DNA of 64,000 nucleotides. It comes from Sedimentitalea todarodis. GTDB lineage: Bacteria > Pseudomonadota > Alphaproteobacteria > Rhodobacterales > Rhodobacteraceae. The position numbers were made by a program, and so were the translations under genes. Each line of letters begins with the position of its first letter. The stretch's first letter is position 1. The DNA lies in assembly GCF_032595355.1 (NCBI RefSeq), contig NZ_JASMWN010000022.1:25273-89272 (forward strand), in the 5' to 3' direction. Below are positions 52,647-60,524 of the stretch, piece after piece. Under the pieces are notes generated by a model that saw only the letters and a program-made list of their open reading frames with translations, had not been told where the DNA came from and did not search any database.

Positions 52647-54434
52647 ATGACCGACACACCGCAGCTTGGCGATTGGATCGCGGCATTCGATCGGGCACTG
52701 TCATACCGGGATGTGTCTGGCGTTGCCGACTTGTTCCACGACGAGTGCTATTGGCGCGATCTGCTTGCCTTTACGTGGAACATAAAAACGATGGAGGGTC
52801 GCCCCGAGATCGTCGAGATGTTGAGCGAGACGCTATCGCATGTGGCCCCCCGTGCGTGGCGCGTTTCCGGTCAGGCCGAGATCGCGGGCAACACGGTTTC
52901 GTCGTGGATCACCTTTGAAACGGCGGCGGGTGTCTGCAAGGGGCGGCTCACCCTTGTCGACGGCAAATGCCATATCCTGATGACCGCGCTGGACGATCTG
53001 CACGGACATGAAGAGCCGCGCGGGCGAACGCGCAACAAGGGGTTGACCCATCGGGCCGATCCACACCGGCGCACGTGGTCCGAATTGCGACACGAGGAAA
53101 CCCGCCGCATGGGACACGAGGATCAGCCCTATGTGCTGATCGTTGGTGGCGGACAGGGCGGGATTGCGCTCGGGGCGCGTCTGCGACAGCTGGGTGTGCC
53201 CGCATTGATCGTCGAGAAAAACGCCCGCGCAGGAGACAGCTGGCGCAACCGGTATCGCAGCCTCGTCCTGCATGATCCCGTCTGGTATGATCACTTGCCC
53301 TATCTGGAGTTTCCCGAAAATTGGCCCGTCTTCACGCCAAAGGACAAGCTGGGCGATTGGCTGGAGGCCTACGCGAACATCTTTGAGCTGGAAATCTGGC
53401 AGTCGACAAGCTGTGACAAGGCCAGTTTTGACGCGGAGAACGGACTCTGGACCGTCGAGGTGACGCGCGACGGAAAACCGGTGACGCTCCGCCCCGCGCA
53501 GTTGGTTTTTGCCACCGGGGCCTATGGCCCGCCACGCGAAATCGACATTCCCGGCGGCGAGGAGTTTGCCGGGACGTTGATCCATTCCAGCGCCTACCAA
53601 TCCGGAGAGGCCTTTGCCGGAAAAACCTGTGCGGTGATCGGTGCTGCCAGTTCCGCGCATGACGTTTGCGTCGACCTGTGGGAGGCAGGCGCGGATGTGA
53701 CCATGTTGCAGCGCAGCCCCAGCATTGTCGTGCGATCGGAAACCCTGATGGACCTGGGTTTCGAAATCTATTCCGAGGACGCCGTTGCACGAGGTATCAC
53801 TGTCGATGTCGCGGATATGCTGGCAGCTTCGGTTCCATTTGCCCTGTTTCCCGATCAGCAGCGGGCTCTTTATCAGGACATACGCAAGCGCGACGCGGCG
53901 TTTTATGACCGTCTGGCCGCTGCGGGGTTTGACTTTGATTTCGGCGAGGATGACAGCGGGCTGATGATGAAAGCGCTGCGCACCGCATCCGGCTATTACA
54001 TCGACGTGGGTGCGTCAGACCTGATCGCAAACGGAGAGATCAAGGTCATCTCGGGAGCGGACGTCGTGGCGCTGACGCCCGATGGGCTGCGTCTGGGCGA
54101 TGGGCAGGAGGTGACGGCCGACGTGGTTGTTGCCTGCATTGGGTATCAGTCAATGAATGAGATCGTTGCCGGTATCGTGTCGCCCGAAGTCGCCTCCGCC
54201 ATCGGCCCATGTTGGGGGCTTGGGTCCGGCGTAAGAGGAGACCCCGGCCCCTGGCAAGGCGAGTTGCGCAATATGTGGAAACCCACGGTCGCCGAAAATC
54301 TCTGGTTTCATGGCGGCAACCTGGCGCTGTCCCGCTTTTATTCCAGGTTCCTGGCCTTGCAACTCAAGGCACGGATGGAAGGCATCAAGACGCCGGTCTA
54401 CCGGCGCCCCGATCCTGTTCAGAGTGGTTTATAG
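52647..54434 (+). CDS. flavin monooxygenase with N-terminal NTF2/SnoaL-like domain
   Basis: The protein is 595 residues. Residues 1-125 look like an NTF2-like cone (WIAAFDRALSYRDVSGVADL, FHDECYWRDLLAFTWN). From 160 a Rossmann FAD domain has VLIVGGGQGGIALGARLRQL, and about 311-321 is FAGTLIHSSAY, the FxGxxxHxxxY motif of type I flavin monooxygenases (a BVMO would have W). A second nucleotide site is CAVIGAASSAHDVCVDLWEA. It would hydroxylate a carbon or heteroatom with NADPH and O2. It follows the RpiR gene by 21 bases. Confidence 0.88.
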   Translation: MTDTPQLGDWIAAFDRALSYRDVSGVADLFHDECYWRDLLAFTWNIKTMEGRPEIVEMLSETLSHVAPRAWRVSGQAEIAGNTVSSWITFETAAGVCKGRLTLVDGKCHILMTALDDLHGHEEPRGRTRNKGLTHRADPHRRTWSELRHEETRRMGHEDQPYVLIVGGGQGGIALGARLRQLGVPALIVEKNARAGDSWRNRYRSLVLHDPVWYDHLPYLEFPENWPVFTPKDKLGDWLEAYANIFELEIWQSTSCDKASFDAENGLWTVEVTRDGKPVTLRPAQLVFATGAYGPPREIDIPGGEEFAGTLIHSSAYQSGEAFAGKTCAVIGAASSAHDVCVDLWEAGADVTMLQRSPSIVVRSETLMDLGFEIYSEDAVARGITVDVADMLAASVPFALFPDQQRALYQDIRKRDAAFYDRLAAAGFDFDFGEDDSGLMMKALRTASGYYIDVGASDLIANGEIKVISGADVVALTPDGLRLGDGQEVTADVVVACIGYQSMNEIVAGIVSPEVASAIGPCWGLGSGVRGDPGPWQGELRNMWKPTVAENLWFHGGNLALSRFYSRFLALQLKARMEGIKTPVYRRPDPVQSGL

Positions 54435-54781
54435 GCGATGGCTTCGATTTCCACCGCAATATCGATCATCAACCGCGATTCCGCGGTGGAGCGGGCCGGC
54501 GGGTTGGTCGGAAAATACGCGCCATATGCTTCGTTGAACGCGGCAAAATCGTCGCGGTCGCGCAGCCACACGGTCGTCTTGATCACATCCGACATGTCGC
54601 ACCCTGCCATTTTCAGAACGGCCCCGATATTGTCGAGAACGGCACGGGTTTCCGCCGCGACACCGCCTTCGGCTTTCTTGCCGTCGACCATCGGGACTTG
54701 CCCGGAAACGAAGACGAAATCGCCCGCCCGAACGGCCGGAGACAATGGGACCTGTGCGGAACCGAAAAACTCTTTTGACAT
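54419..54781 (-). CDS. RidA/YjgF family enamine/imine deaminase
   Basis: The product is 120 residues. It has GDFVFVSGQVPM, AVLDNIGAVLKMAGCDMSDV and the C-terminal RSTAESRLMIDIAVEIEAIA. The usual catalytic-Arg R-x-x-x position is covered by RSTAESRL rather than the canonical RPARSTVQV, so activity may differ from classical RidA. RidA hydrolyses 2-aminoacrylate and other imines to oxoacids. The ATG at 54781 follows AGGAG. It overlaps the end of the monooxygenase gene tail-to-tail by 16 bases and is divergent from the SDR gene. Confidence 0.88.
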   Translation of the reverse strand: MSKEFFGSAQVPLSPAVRAGDFVFVSGQVPMVDGKKAEGGVAAETRAVLDNIGAVLKMAGCDMSDVIKTTVWLRDRDDFAAFNEAYGAYFPTNPPARSTAESRLMIDIAVEIEAIAYKPL

Positions 54782-54852
54782 GAAATCCACTCCTTTGCTG
54801 GCTTCGCAAGGACCATCCCCAAACCCACCGGAAATTCAAGAAGGCATTTGCC

Positions 54853-55608
54853 ATGATCCGATTTAACGAGGTTCGTGTTGTCATCACCGGGGCCGGAGGC
54901 GGTGTCGGAAGTGCCTTGACCAAAGGGTTTGCCGCCGCAGGTGCACAGGTCGTCGCCTGTGATGTCGTCGGGGCTGAACTTGCCGCGCCGCATATCGCCG
55001 AAAGCCATTTCTTTGATCTGCGCGACAAGGCCCAGATCGCTGGCCGCGCACAGGAGATACTGGCCAACGGAACGCCTCATGTGGTCGTGTCGAACGCCGG
55101 TTGGACCCGTCAGGAGACCCTGGCCATGACAACGGCGGCGGGAATCGACGACGAAATGGATTGTAATTTCAACGGCGTGGCATTGCTGACACATGCGTTG
55201 CTGCCGGCGATGCGCGATGCGGCTGGTAATCGTGCCTTTGTGTTCATCTCGTCCTGCAATGCATCAAGTCATTTTGGCAATCCCGTCTATTCGGCGGCCA
55301 AGGCCGCGACGATGGCCTGGATGCGCGCCCTTGCAGTCGAAGAGGCACCCAACGGTATTCGCTCCAACGCCGTTGCGCCCGCCTCCATCCGGACCGGAGC
55401 GTGGGAACACCGGCTTGCGGCGGACCCCACGATTTTGGACAAGCTGCAAAGCATCTATCCCATGGGCCGTATCGTGACCCCTGAGGAAGTGACAAATGCG
55501 GTTCTGTTTCTGGCCTCGGATCTGGCATCGGGCATCACCGGCACCACCCTCGCCGTCGATGCCGGGCTGTCAGCGGGCAACCTGCCGTTTCTAGATGCCA
55601 TCAGATAA
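54853..55608 (+). CDS. short-chain dehydrogenase/reductase
   Basis: The product is 251 residues. It has the cofactor loop VVITGAGGGVGSALTKGFAA, the VVSNAGW block, catalytic Ser in FVFISSCNASSH and the YSAAKAA Tyr/Lys pair. It likely oxidises or reduces an alcohol or carbonyl of the island pathway. It starts 71 bases from the divergent RidA gene and is followed 9 bases later by the DSD1-type gene. Confidence 0.92.
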   Translation: MIRFNEVRVVITGAGGGVGSALTKGFAAAGAQVVACDVVGAELAAPHIAESHFFDLRDKAQIAGRAQEILANGTPHVVVSNAGWTRQETLAMTTAAGIDDEMDCNFNGVALLTHALLPAMRDAAGNRAFVFISSCNASSHFGNPVYSAAKAATMAWMRALAVEEAPNGIRSNAVAPASIRTGAWEHRLAADPTILDKLQSIYPMGRIVTPEEVTNAVLFLASDLASGITGTTLAVDAGLSAGNLPFLDAIR

Positions 55609-55617
55609 GGGTCCGAC

Positions 55618-56676
55618 ATGGATATCAATGACGTAGACACGCCTTCCGTTTTGATCGACCTCGACAAGGTCGATGCCAACCTGAAGGCCGCACAAGACTA
55701 TGCCAATGCACACGGTCTGATCTTGCGACCACACGTCAAGACCCACAAACTGCCGCGCTTTGCCAGGTTGCAACAGGATCTGGGCGCCGTGGGGATCACC
55801 GCTCAGAAGCTGGGCGAAGCCGAAGCGATGGCGGATGGCGGGATGGATGATGTCTTCCTGCCCTACAACATCCTGGGTCGGACCAAACTGGATCGGCTTC
55901 ATGCGCTGCACCAGCGCACTACACTCTGCGTGACAGCGGACAATGCGCCAACCATTGCTGGCTATGCAGCACGTTTCACAGATCCCTCGCATCCGTTGGC
56001 CGTCCTGGTCGAATGTGACACCGGCGCGGGGCGTTGCGGGGTGCAAACGGCCCACGAGGCTGTTGATCTGGCAACAGTCATTGACGCCGCCCCCGGCCTG
56101 ACCTTTGCTGGCTTGATGAGCTATCCACCTCAGGGCAAGACACAGCATGTGCAGACTTGGCTAACAGACGCCATTGACGCACTGACGGCGGCGGGCCTTC
56201 CACCCGAACGGGTTTCCATTGGGGGAACCCCGGACCTGATGCGCGCCGCCGAAATCCCCGCGGCGAACGAGTACCGGCCGGGAACCTATATCTATGGGGA
56301 TCGGATGCAGGTGGCCTGGGGGCATGGCGCATTGGATCGCTGCGCCCTGACCGTGCTTGCGACAGTTGTCAGCCGCCCAACGCCGGATCGTGCCATTCTG
56401 GACAGTGGTTCCAAGGCATTGGCCGCCGATCTTTGTGGTGCGGAGGGGCATGGGCACATCACGACCTATCCGGAGGCCGTAATCACAGCACTGTCCGAGG
56501 AGCACGGCATCGTTGATCTGTCAGCTTGCGCGCATCGCCCTGAAATCGGCGAGCGGTTACAGATCATTCCCAATCACTGCTGTGTCGTCACCAACCTCTT
56601 TGATCATGTATACCTGATGCGCAATTCTCGGATTGAAGAGACGGCCCCGATCACCTCGCGGGGCCGTCTCCGCTAA
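55618..56676 (+). CDS. DSD1/D-threonine-aldolase-type PLP enzyme
   Basis: The protein is 352 residues. The N-terminal alanine-racemase-like barrel has LRPHVKTHKLPRFARLQ with Lys 41 as the PLP lysine. A C-terminal beta domain has LSACAHRPEIGERLQIIPNH-CC, with His 320 and Cys 322 as the zinc/metal pair of D-serine dehydratase and D-threonine aldolase enzymes. It acts on a beta-hydroxy D-amino acid, either splitting it to glycine and an aldehyde or dehydrating it. The gene ends inside a strong hairpin. Confidence 0.9.
   Translation: MDINDVDTPSVLIDLDKVDANLKAAQDYANAHGLILRPHVKTHKLPRFARLQQDLGAVGITAQKLGEAEAMADGGMDDVFLPYNILGRTKLDRLHALHQRTTLCVTADNAPTIAGYAARFTDPSHPLAVLVECDTGAGRCGVQTAHEAVDLATVIDAAPGLTFAGLMSYPPQGKTQHVQTWLTDAIDALTAAGLPPERVSIGGTPDLMRAAEIPAANEYRPGTYIYGDRMQVAWGHGALDRCALTVLATVVSRPTPDRAILDSGSKALAADLCGAEGHGHITTYPEAVITALSEEHGIVDLSACAHRPEIGERLQIIPNHCCVVTNLFDHVYLMRNSRIEETAPITSRGRLR
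56638..56670 (+). terminator. hairpin inside the 3' end of the DSD1-type gene
   Basis: Perfect 12-base arms GAGACGGCCCCG (56638-56649) and CGGGGCCGTCTC (56659-56670) enclose 9 bases. The structure lies wholly within the coding sequence, ending 4 bases before the stop codon. No T-run follows. Confidence 0.6.
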
Positions 56677-57055
56677 ATGGATCTTGGCGATTGTTGCGTA
56701 GGTCCGGTCCGAGAAGCGATCAGGTGACTCAGGGATTAGACCCATTTTTCCGGGTCACATATTAACCGCACCGCGCTGACCCCAAAGGCTGAATTCATCG
56801 AAAGCCTGCACCAGTCGGTGGTCCTCCTCGGCGTCACTTGCACTCGTTCGCAAACCGGTCAGAATCGGTCCAATTCGTTCGTCATTTTGCTATTTTTTCA
56901 ACTTAATCCAATTCGCTGAGGAGTTCCTCACGTTTCGCAGCTCGCATAGCTGACGCCAGAACATCCCATCAAACCACCTCCGGAAAGCAACCCGATTTCT
57001 GGCAACACTCGAATGGCGTTGATCTTGCATCGCAGAATATTTCCTTCTATCAAGG
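56677..57055. other. gene-less stretch before the cobalamin riboswitch
   Basis: About 380 bases without a supported gene. It is lower in GC near 56880-56910 (TTTTTTCAACTTAATCC) and should contain the promoter that reads into the riboswitch. I saw no transposase or RNA gene here. Confidence 0.5.
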
Positions 57056-57232
57056 GTCGTCGGTTTTCTTTAGAAAATAATAGGGAATTCGCAGCGCGCC
57101 CCAAGCGCGTGAAACGTAACTGCCCCCGCAACTGTGAGCGGCGAGCCACGTTCTGAAGTAACCACTGGGCCATGACAACCCGGGAAGGTGGAACAAGGCG
57201 CTGAGCCGCGAGTCAGGAGACCTACCGACGCA
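57056..57232 (+). promoter_or_regulatory. cobalamin riboswitch
   Basis: The B12-box elements are present in order: TAGGGAA near 57081, TGCCCCCGCAACTGTGA (57121-57137), GCCAC and CCACTG, GGGAAGG (57182-57188) and CCGCGAGTCAGGAGACCT (57206-57223). CGTCGG (57058-57063) pairs with CCGACG (57225-57230) as P1. It lies 123 bases before the btuF-type ATG and should turn the importer off when cobalamin is plentiful. Confidence 0.95.
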
Positions 57233-57354
57233 CACTGTAACCGGGCGGGGATGTCCGGGGTGGATCGTGGTTGTCATCGGGCGGGATTATCCGCTTTCCT
57301 TGTCTTTCGATCTTGCCCCATGCCTTAGCCCACCAATGGCACAGGAGCCATTTG

Positions 57355-58371
57355 ATGACGAAACACTTGATTGCGCCCGGGGTGATGGCGCTGGTCCTGA
57401 CGTCTACTGCTGTCACAGCGCAGCAGACCAGCTATCCGCTGACAATCGCCAATTGTGGCCACACCCTGACATTCGAGGGGCCCCCGGAAAATACGGTGGC
57501 CTTGGGTCAATCCACGACCGAACTGCTCTACCTGCTCGGGCTGGGCGACACGGTTTCTGGTACAGCGGTATGGTTCAACCCGGTCCTGCCCCAATTCGAG
57601 GAATTGAATGACGGCATCGAGCGGCTGGCCGACAACGATCCCAGCTTTGAGAGTGTGGTCAACAAGAAGCCCGACCTCGTGACAGTGATGTACGAATGGC
57701 ATGTGGGCCCGGAAGGCATCGTTGGCACCCGCGAGATGTTTCATGACGTCGGCGTACCAACCTATGTCATGCCCACCGAATGCGAGAAAAAGGACAACCT
57801 CGTGGGGCTGGATGGGACACGGTCAGAGCTGTTTTCGACCGACCAGCTGTACAAATCGATCGCCCAGCTTTCCGAGATCTACGACGTGCAGGACAGAGGC
57901 GCCGCACTGATCGAAGATTTGAAAGCAAGCGAATCCAAGGCGATCGAAAAGGCAAGCGGACTGAGCCTGCCCGACGGCACATCTGGCCTGTTCTGGTTCT
58001 CTTCGGCCGAAATTGATACCAATCCATTCGTCGCCGGGCAAAAGGGTGTGCCGGCCTACATGATGGACAAGCTGGGCGTCGAAAACGTCGTGACTTCGGA
58101 CGAGGAGTGGCCAAGCGTGGGCTGGGAAACGCTGGCCAAGGCGGACCCGACTTTTATCGTGATCGCCGAAATGGACCGCCGCCGGTTCCCGGCCGACGAC
58201 ATCGAGAAAAAGCGCGAATTCCTGATGAACGATCCGGTGGCACGCGAAATGGCTGCCGTGAAAAAAGGGCGTATCATCACCATCGATGCCCACGCCATGA
58301 GCCCGACCGTCCGCGCAATCTATGCGCTCGATCAGGTGGCGGATGCATTGGCAGGGTATGATTTGAAATGA
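57355..58371 (+). CDS. btuF: BtuF-type periplasmic binding protein (cobalamin/corrinoid)
   Basis: The product is 338 residues with a signal peptide (MTKHLIAPGVMALVLTSTAV, cut near VTA). The mature part is the two-lobe FecB/BtuF fold: VALGQSTTELLYLLGLGDTV, KPDLVTVMYEWHVGPEG and a C-terminal lobe with VKKGRIITIDAHAMSPTVRA. Iron-siderophore binding proteins share this fold, but the riboswitch upstream points to a corrinoid. AGGAG precedes the ATG at 57355. It overlaps the permease start by 4 bases. Confidence 0.85.
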   Translation: MTKHLIAPGVMALVLTSTAVTAQQTSYPLTIANCGHTLTFEGPPENTVALGQSTTELLYLLGLGDTVSGTAVWFNPVLPQFEELNDGIERLADNDPSFESVVNKKPDLVTVMYEWHVGPEGIVGTREMFHDVGVPTYVMPTECEKKDNLVGLDGTRSELFSTDQLYKSIAQLSEIYDVQDRGAALIEDLKASESKAIEKASGLSLPDGTSGLFWFSSAEIDTNPFVAGQKGVPAYMMDKLGVENVVTSDEEWPSVGWETLAKADPTFIVIAEMDRRRFPADDIEKKREFLMNDPVAREMAAVKKGRIITIDAHAMSPTVRAIYALDQVADALAGYDLK

Positions 58372-59426
58372 CCGTGATTGACCGGCAGGTGAGCCGGTCC
58401 GTATCAGGCAGAGCTTGGCACTGGGCGGTGATTGCACCGCCCGTGCTGCTGATTGCGTTGATGGCTGGCACAGCGCTTGGCGAAACCCCGATTCCCTGGG
58501 ATGTGGTGGCGCAGGTGCTGGCCAACAAGATGTTCGGCGCGGATTATCCGGTCGACAGGATCGACGAAGGCATTGTCTGGAACTACCGTTTTGCGCGGGC
58601 GGTTGTAGCCGCCTGTTGCGGCGCGGGGCTGGCCCTGTCGGGCGTCGTCCTGCAGGCACTGTTGCGCAACGCGCTGGCTGACCCCTATCTCCTTGGCATT
58701 TCCGCAGGTGCGTCCAGCGGCGCCGTCGCCGTCACCGTCATGGGCATCGGCGCCGGTGCTGTTTCACTATCGGTCGGGGCCTTTGCCGGGGCGATATTTG
58801 CCTTTGGCTTCGTGGCCATGCTGGCCCATGCCGCAGGGGGCGGCGCGGGATTGCGGGCGGCAGGCGTGATCGTCTTGGCCGGCATTGCCGGATCGCAACT
58901 GTTCAGCGCGCTGACCGCTTTCATGATCGCCAAATCCGCCAGCGCCGAACAGGCGCGCGGCATCATGTTCTGGCTCATGGGCAATCTCAGTGGCGTCCGC
59001 TGGTCCGATACCATCAGCGTGATCCCCGCAACGCTGATCGGGCTTTTCGCCTGCCTCGCCAATGTACGCGCGCTTGATGCGTTTACCTTTGGAGCCGACA
59101 GCGCCGCGTCGTTGGGGATTGCAGTTAGACGCGTCCAGGTGGGGCTGATTGGCGTGGCCGCCTTGGTGACAGCGGTGATGGTGTCGGTTACCGGCTCCAT
59201 CGGGTTTGTCGGGTTGGTCATCCCACACGCCATGCGCCGGATCGTGGGCACAAGGCACAGTGCGCTGATCCCGGCCTCGGCGCTTGCAGGGGCCGTGTTT
59301 CTGATCGCTGCAGATGTGATTTCCCGCATGATCATTCCCGGGCAGGTTCTGCCCATCGGGGTCGTCACCGCGCTGGTGGGCGCTCCGGTTTTCGCCCTGA
59401 TCCTAATCGGACGGAGGACCGTGTGA
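58368..59426 (+). CDS. btuC: BtuC-type FecCD family permease
   Basis: The product is 352 residues with about ten helices. It has FARAVVAACCGAGLALSGVV, LLRNALADPYLLGISAGASS and the C-terminal GFVGLVIPHAMRRIVGTRHS, all conserved in FecCD/BtuC permeases. It forms the inner-membrane channel. It starts in an ATGA overlap with btuF and ends overlapping the ATPase start. Confidence 0.9.
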   Translation: MTVIDRQVSRSVSGRAWHWAVIAPPVLLIALMAGTALGETPIPWDVVAQVLANKMFGADYPVDRIDEGIVWNYRFARAVVAACCGAGLALSGVVLQALLRNALADPYLLGISAGASSGAVAVTVMGIGAGAVSLSVGAFAGAIFAFGFVAMLAHAAGGGAGLRAAGVIVLAGIAGSQLFSALTAFMIAKSASAEQARGIMFWLMGNLSGVRWSDTISVIPATLIGLFACLANVRALDAFTFGADSAASLGIAVRRVQVGLIGVAALVTAVMVSVTGSIGFVGLVIPHAMRRIVGTRHSALIPASALAGAVFLIAADVISRMIIPGQVLPIGVVTALVGAPVFALILIGRRTV

Positions 59427-60196
59427 TGTCTTTGAGTTGCAATGCGCTTGGCTGGTCGGTCAAGGAAAAGACGATTGTATCCGATGCGACCCTCAAGGTT
59501 CGGACAGGCGAAATGCTGGGGCTGGTCGGCCCGAACGGATCCGGGAAATCCTCCTTGCTTCGCATGTTGGCCGGTATTCAAAAGCCGTCTTCGGGTCGCG
59601 TGTGCCTGGGCGAAACGCCCATGTCAAACATGCGCCAACGCGACATTGCCCGCAAGCTGGCCCTGGTCGAACAACATGCCAACACCGAGGATCGCATCAC
59701 TGTACGTGAAGCGGTGGAGCTTGGCCGCACACCCTTCCTGACGGCACTCAGGACATGGCGGTCAGAAGATGATGCCATCGTCGCCAGCGCGTTGGCCGCT
59801 GTCGACCTGAAAGGCTTTGAAGACCGGTTATGGCACACGCTGTCGGGGGGCGAACGCCAGCGCGTCCAGATCGCCCGGGCGCTCGCGCAAGCGCCGGACA
59901 TCCTGTTGCTGGACGAACCCACCAACCACTTGGATATCGGCCACCAACTTGCCATCCTTCACCTGGTCAGGGGCCTGCCGGTTACATCTGTGATCGCGCT
60001 GCATGACCTGAACCAAGCCCTGCTTTGCGACCGGATTTGCGTGATGGAGGCTGGACGCATCGTCGCGCTCGGCGCGCCATCCGAAATCCTGACCGAAGCG
60101 CGTCTGCGCGATACCTTTGGCGTCTGCGGACACTTCATGACCGACCCCTTCGATGGCACCGCTATCATCCGTTTTCATAGCGCGCGCACAGGATAA
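59426..60196 (+). CDS. btuD: BtuD-type ABC ATPase
   Basis: The protein is 256 residues. Walker A is LVGPNGSGKSSLLRMLAG, the signature LSGGERQRVQIARALAQ and Walker B DILLLDEPTNHLDIGHQ. It powers uptake by the BtuF/BtuC pair. The ATG at 59426 shares a base with the permease stop and follows GGAGG with good spacing. An IS3 transposase remnant begins 29 bases after its stop. Confidence 0.9.
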   Translation: MSLSCNALGWSVKEKTIVSDATLKVRTGEMLGLVGPNGSGKSSLLRMLAGIQKPSSGRVCLGETPMSNMRQRDIARKLALVEQHANTEDRITVREAVELGRTPFLTALRTWRSEDDAIVASALAAVDLKGFEDRLWHTLSGGERQRVQIARALAQAPDILLLDEPTNHLDIGHQLAILHLVRGLPVTSVIALHDLNQALLCDRICVMEAGRIVALGAPSEILTEARLRDTFGVCGHFMTDPFDGTAIIRFHSARTG

Positions 60197-60224
60197 GAGC
60201 CGATGTGGCACGTTCCTGTGCGAA

Positions 60225-60479
60225 CACAAACTGGAACACTCCGTGAGGGGCCGCAGAGGCAATTGTCGTGACAATGCCGTCGCGGAGAACTTCTTCCATC
60301 TCTTGAAACGACAGAAGGTCACGCGACAGAAACATCGGACGCGCGACGAAGAACGGCGCGATGTCTTTGAGAACATCGAGCTATTCTACAACCCCAACCG
60401 CAAGCACACGAACACCGGCATGCTGTCGCCCGTTGACCATGAGAACAGACAGCGCAAACTGAAAAAGGCAGGTGTCTAA
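60225..60479 (+). pseudogene. IS3-family transposase remnant (C-terminal end)
   Basis: Only about 84 codons remain. The piece VRGRRGNCRDNAVAENFFHL holds the last acidic residue (Glu) of the DDE triad, and RTRDEERRDVFENIELFYNP then HTNTGMLSPVDHENRQRK is the usual tail of IS3-family OrfB. The first two DDE residues and all of OrfA are missing, so it cannot be active. It marks an old insertion between the btu and tct operons. Confidence 0.9.
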
Positions 60480-60524
60480 CAATCCAGGGGCACCTCGCCT
60501 CCAGGTTGCGAAGATGCAGCCGGT

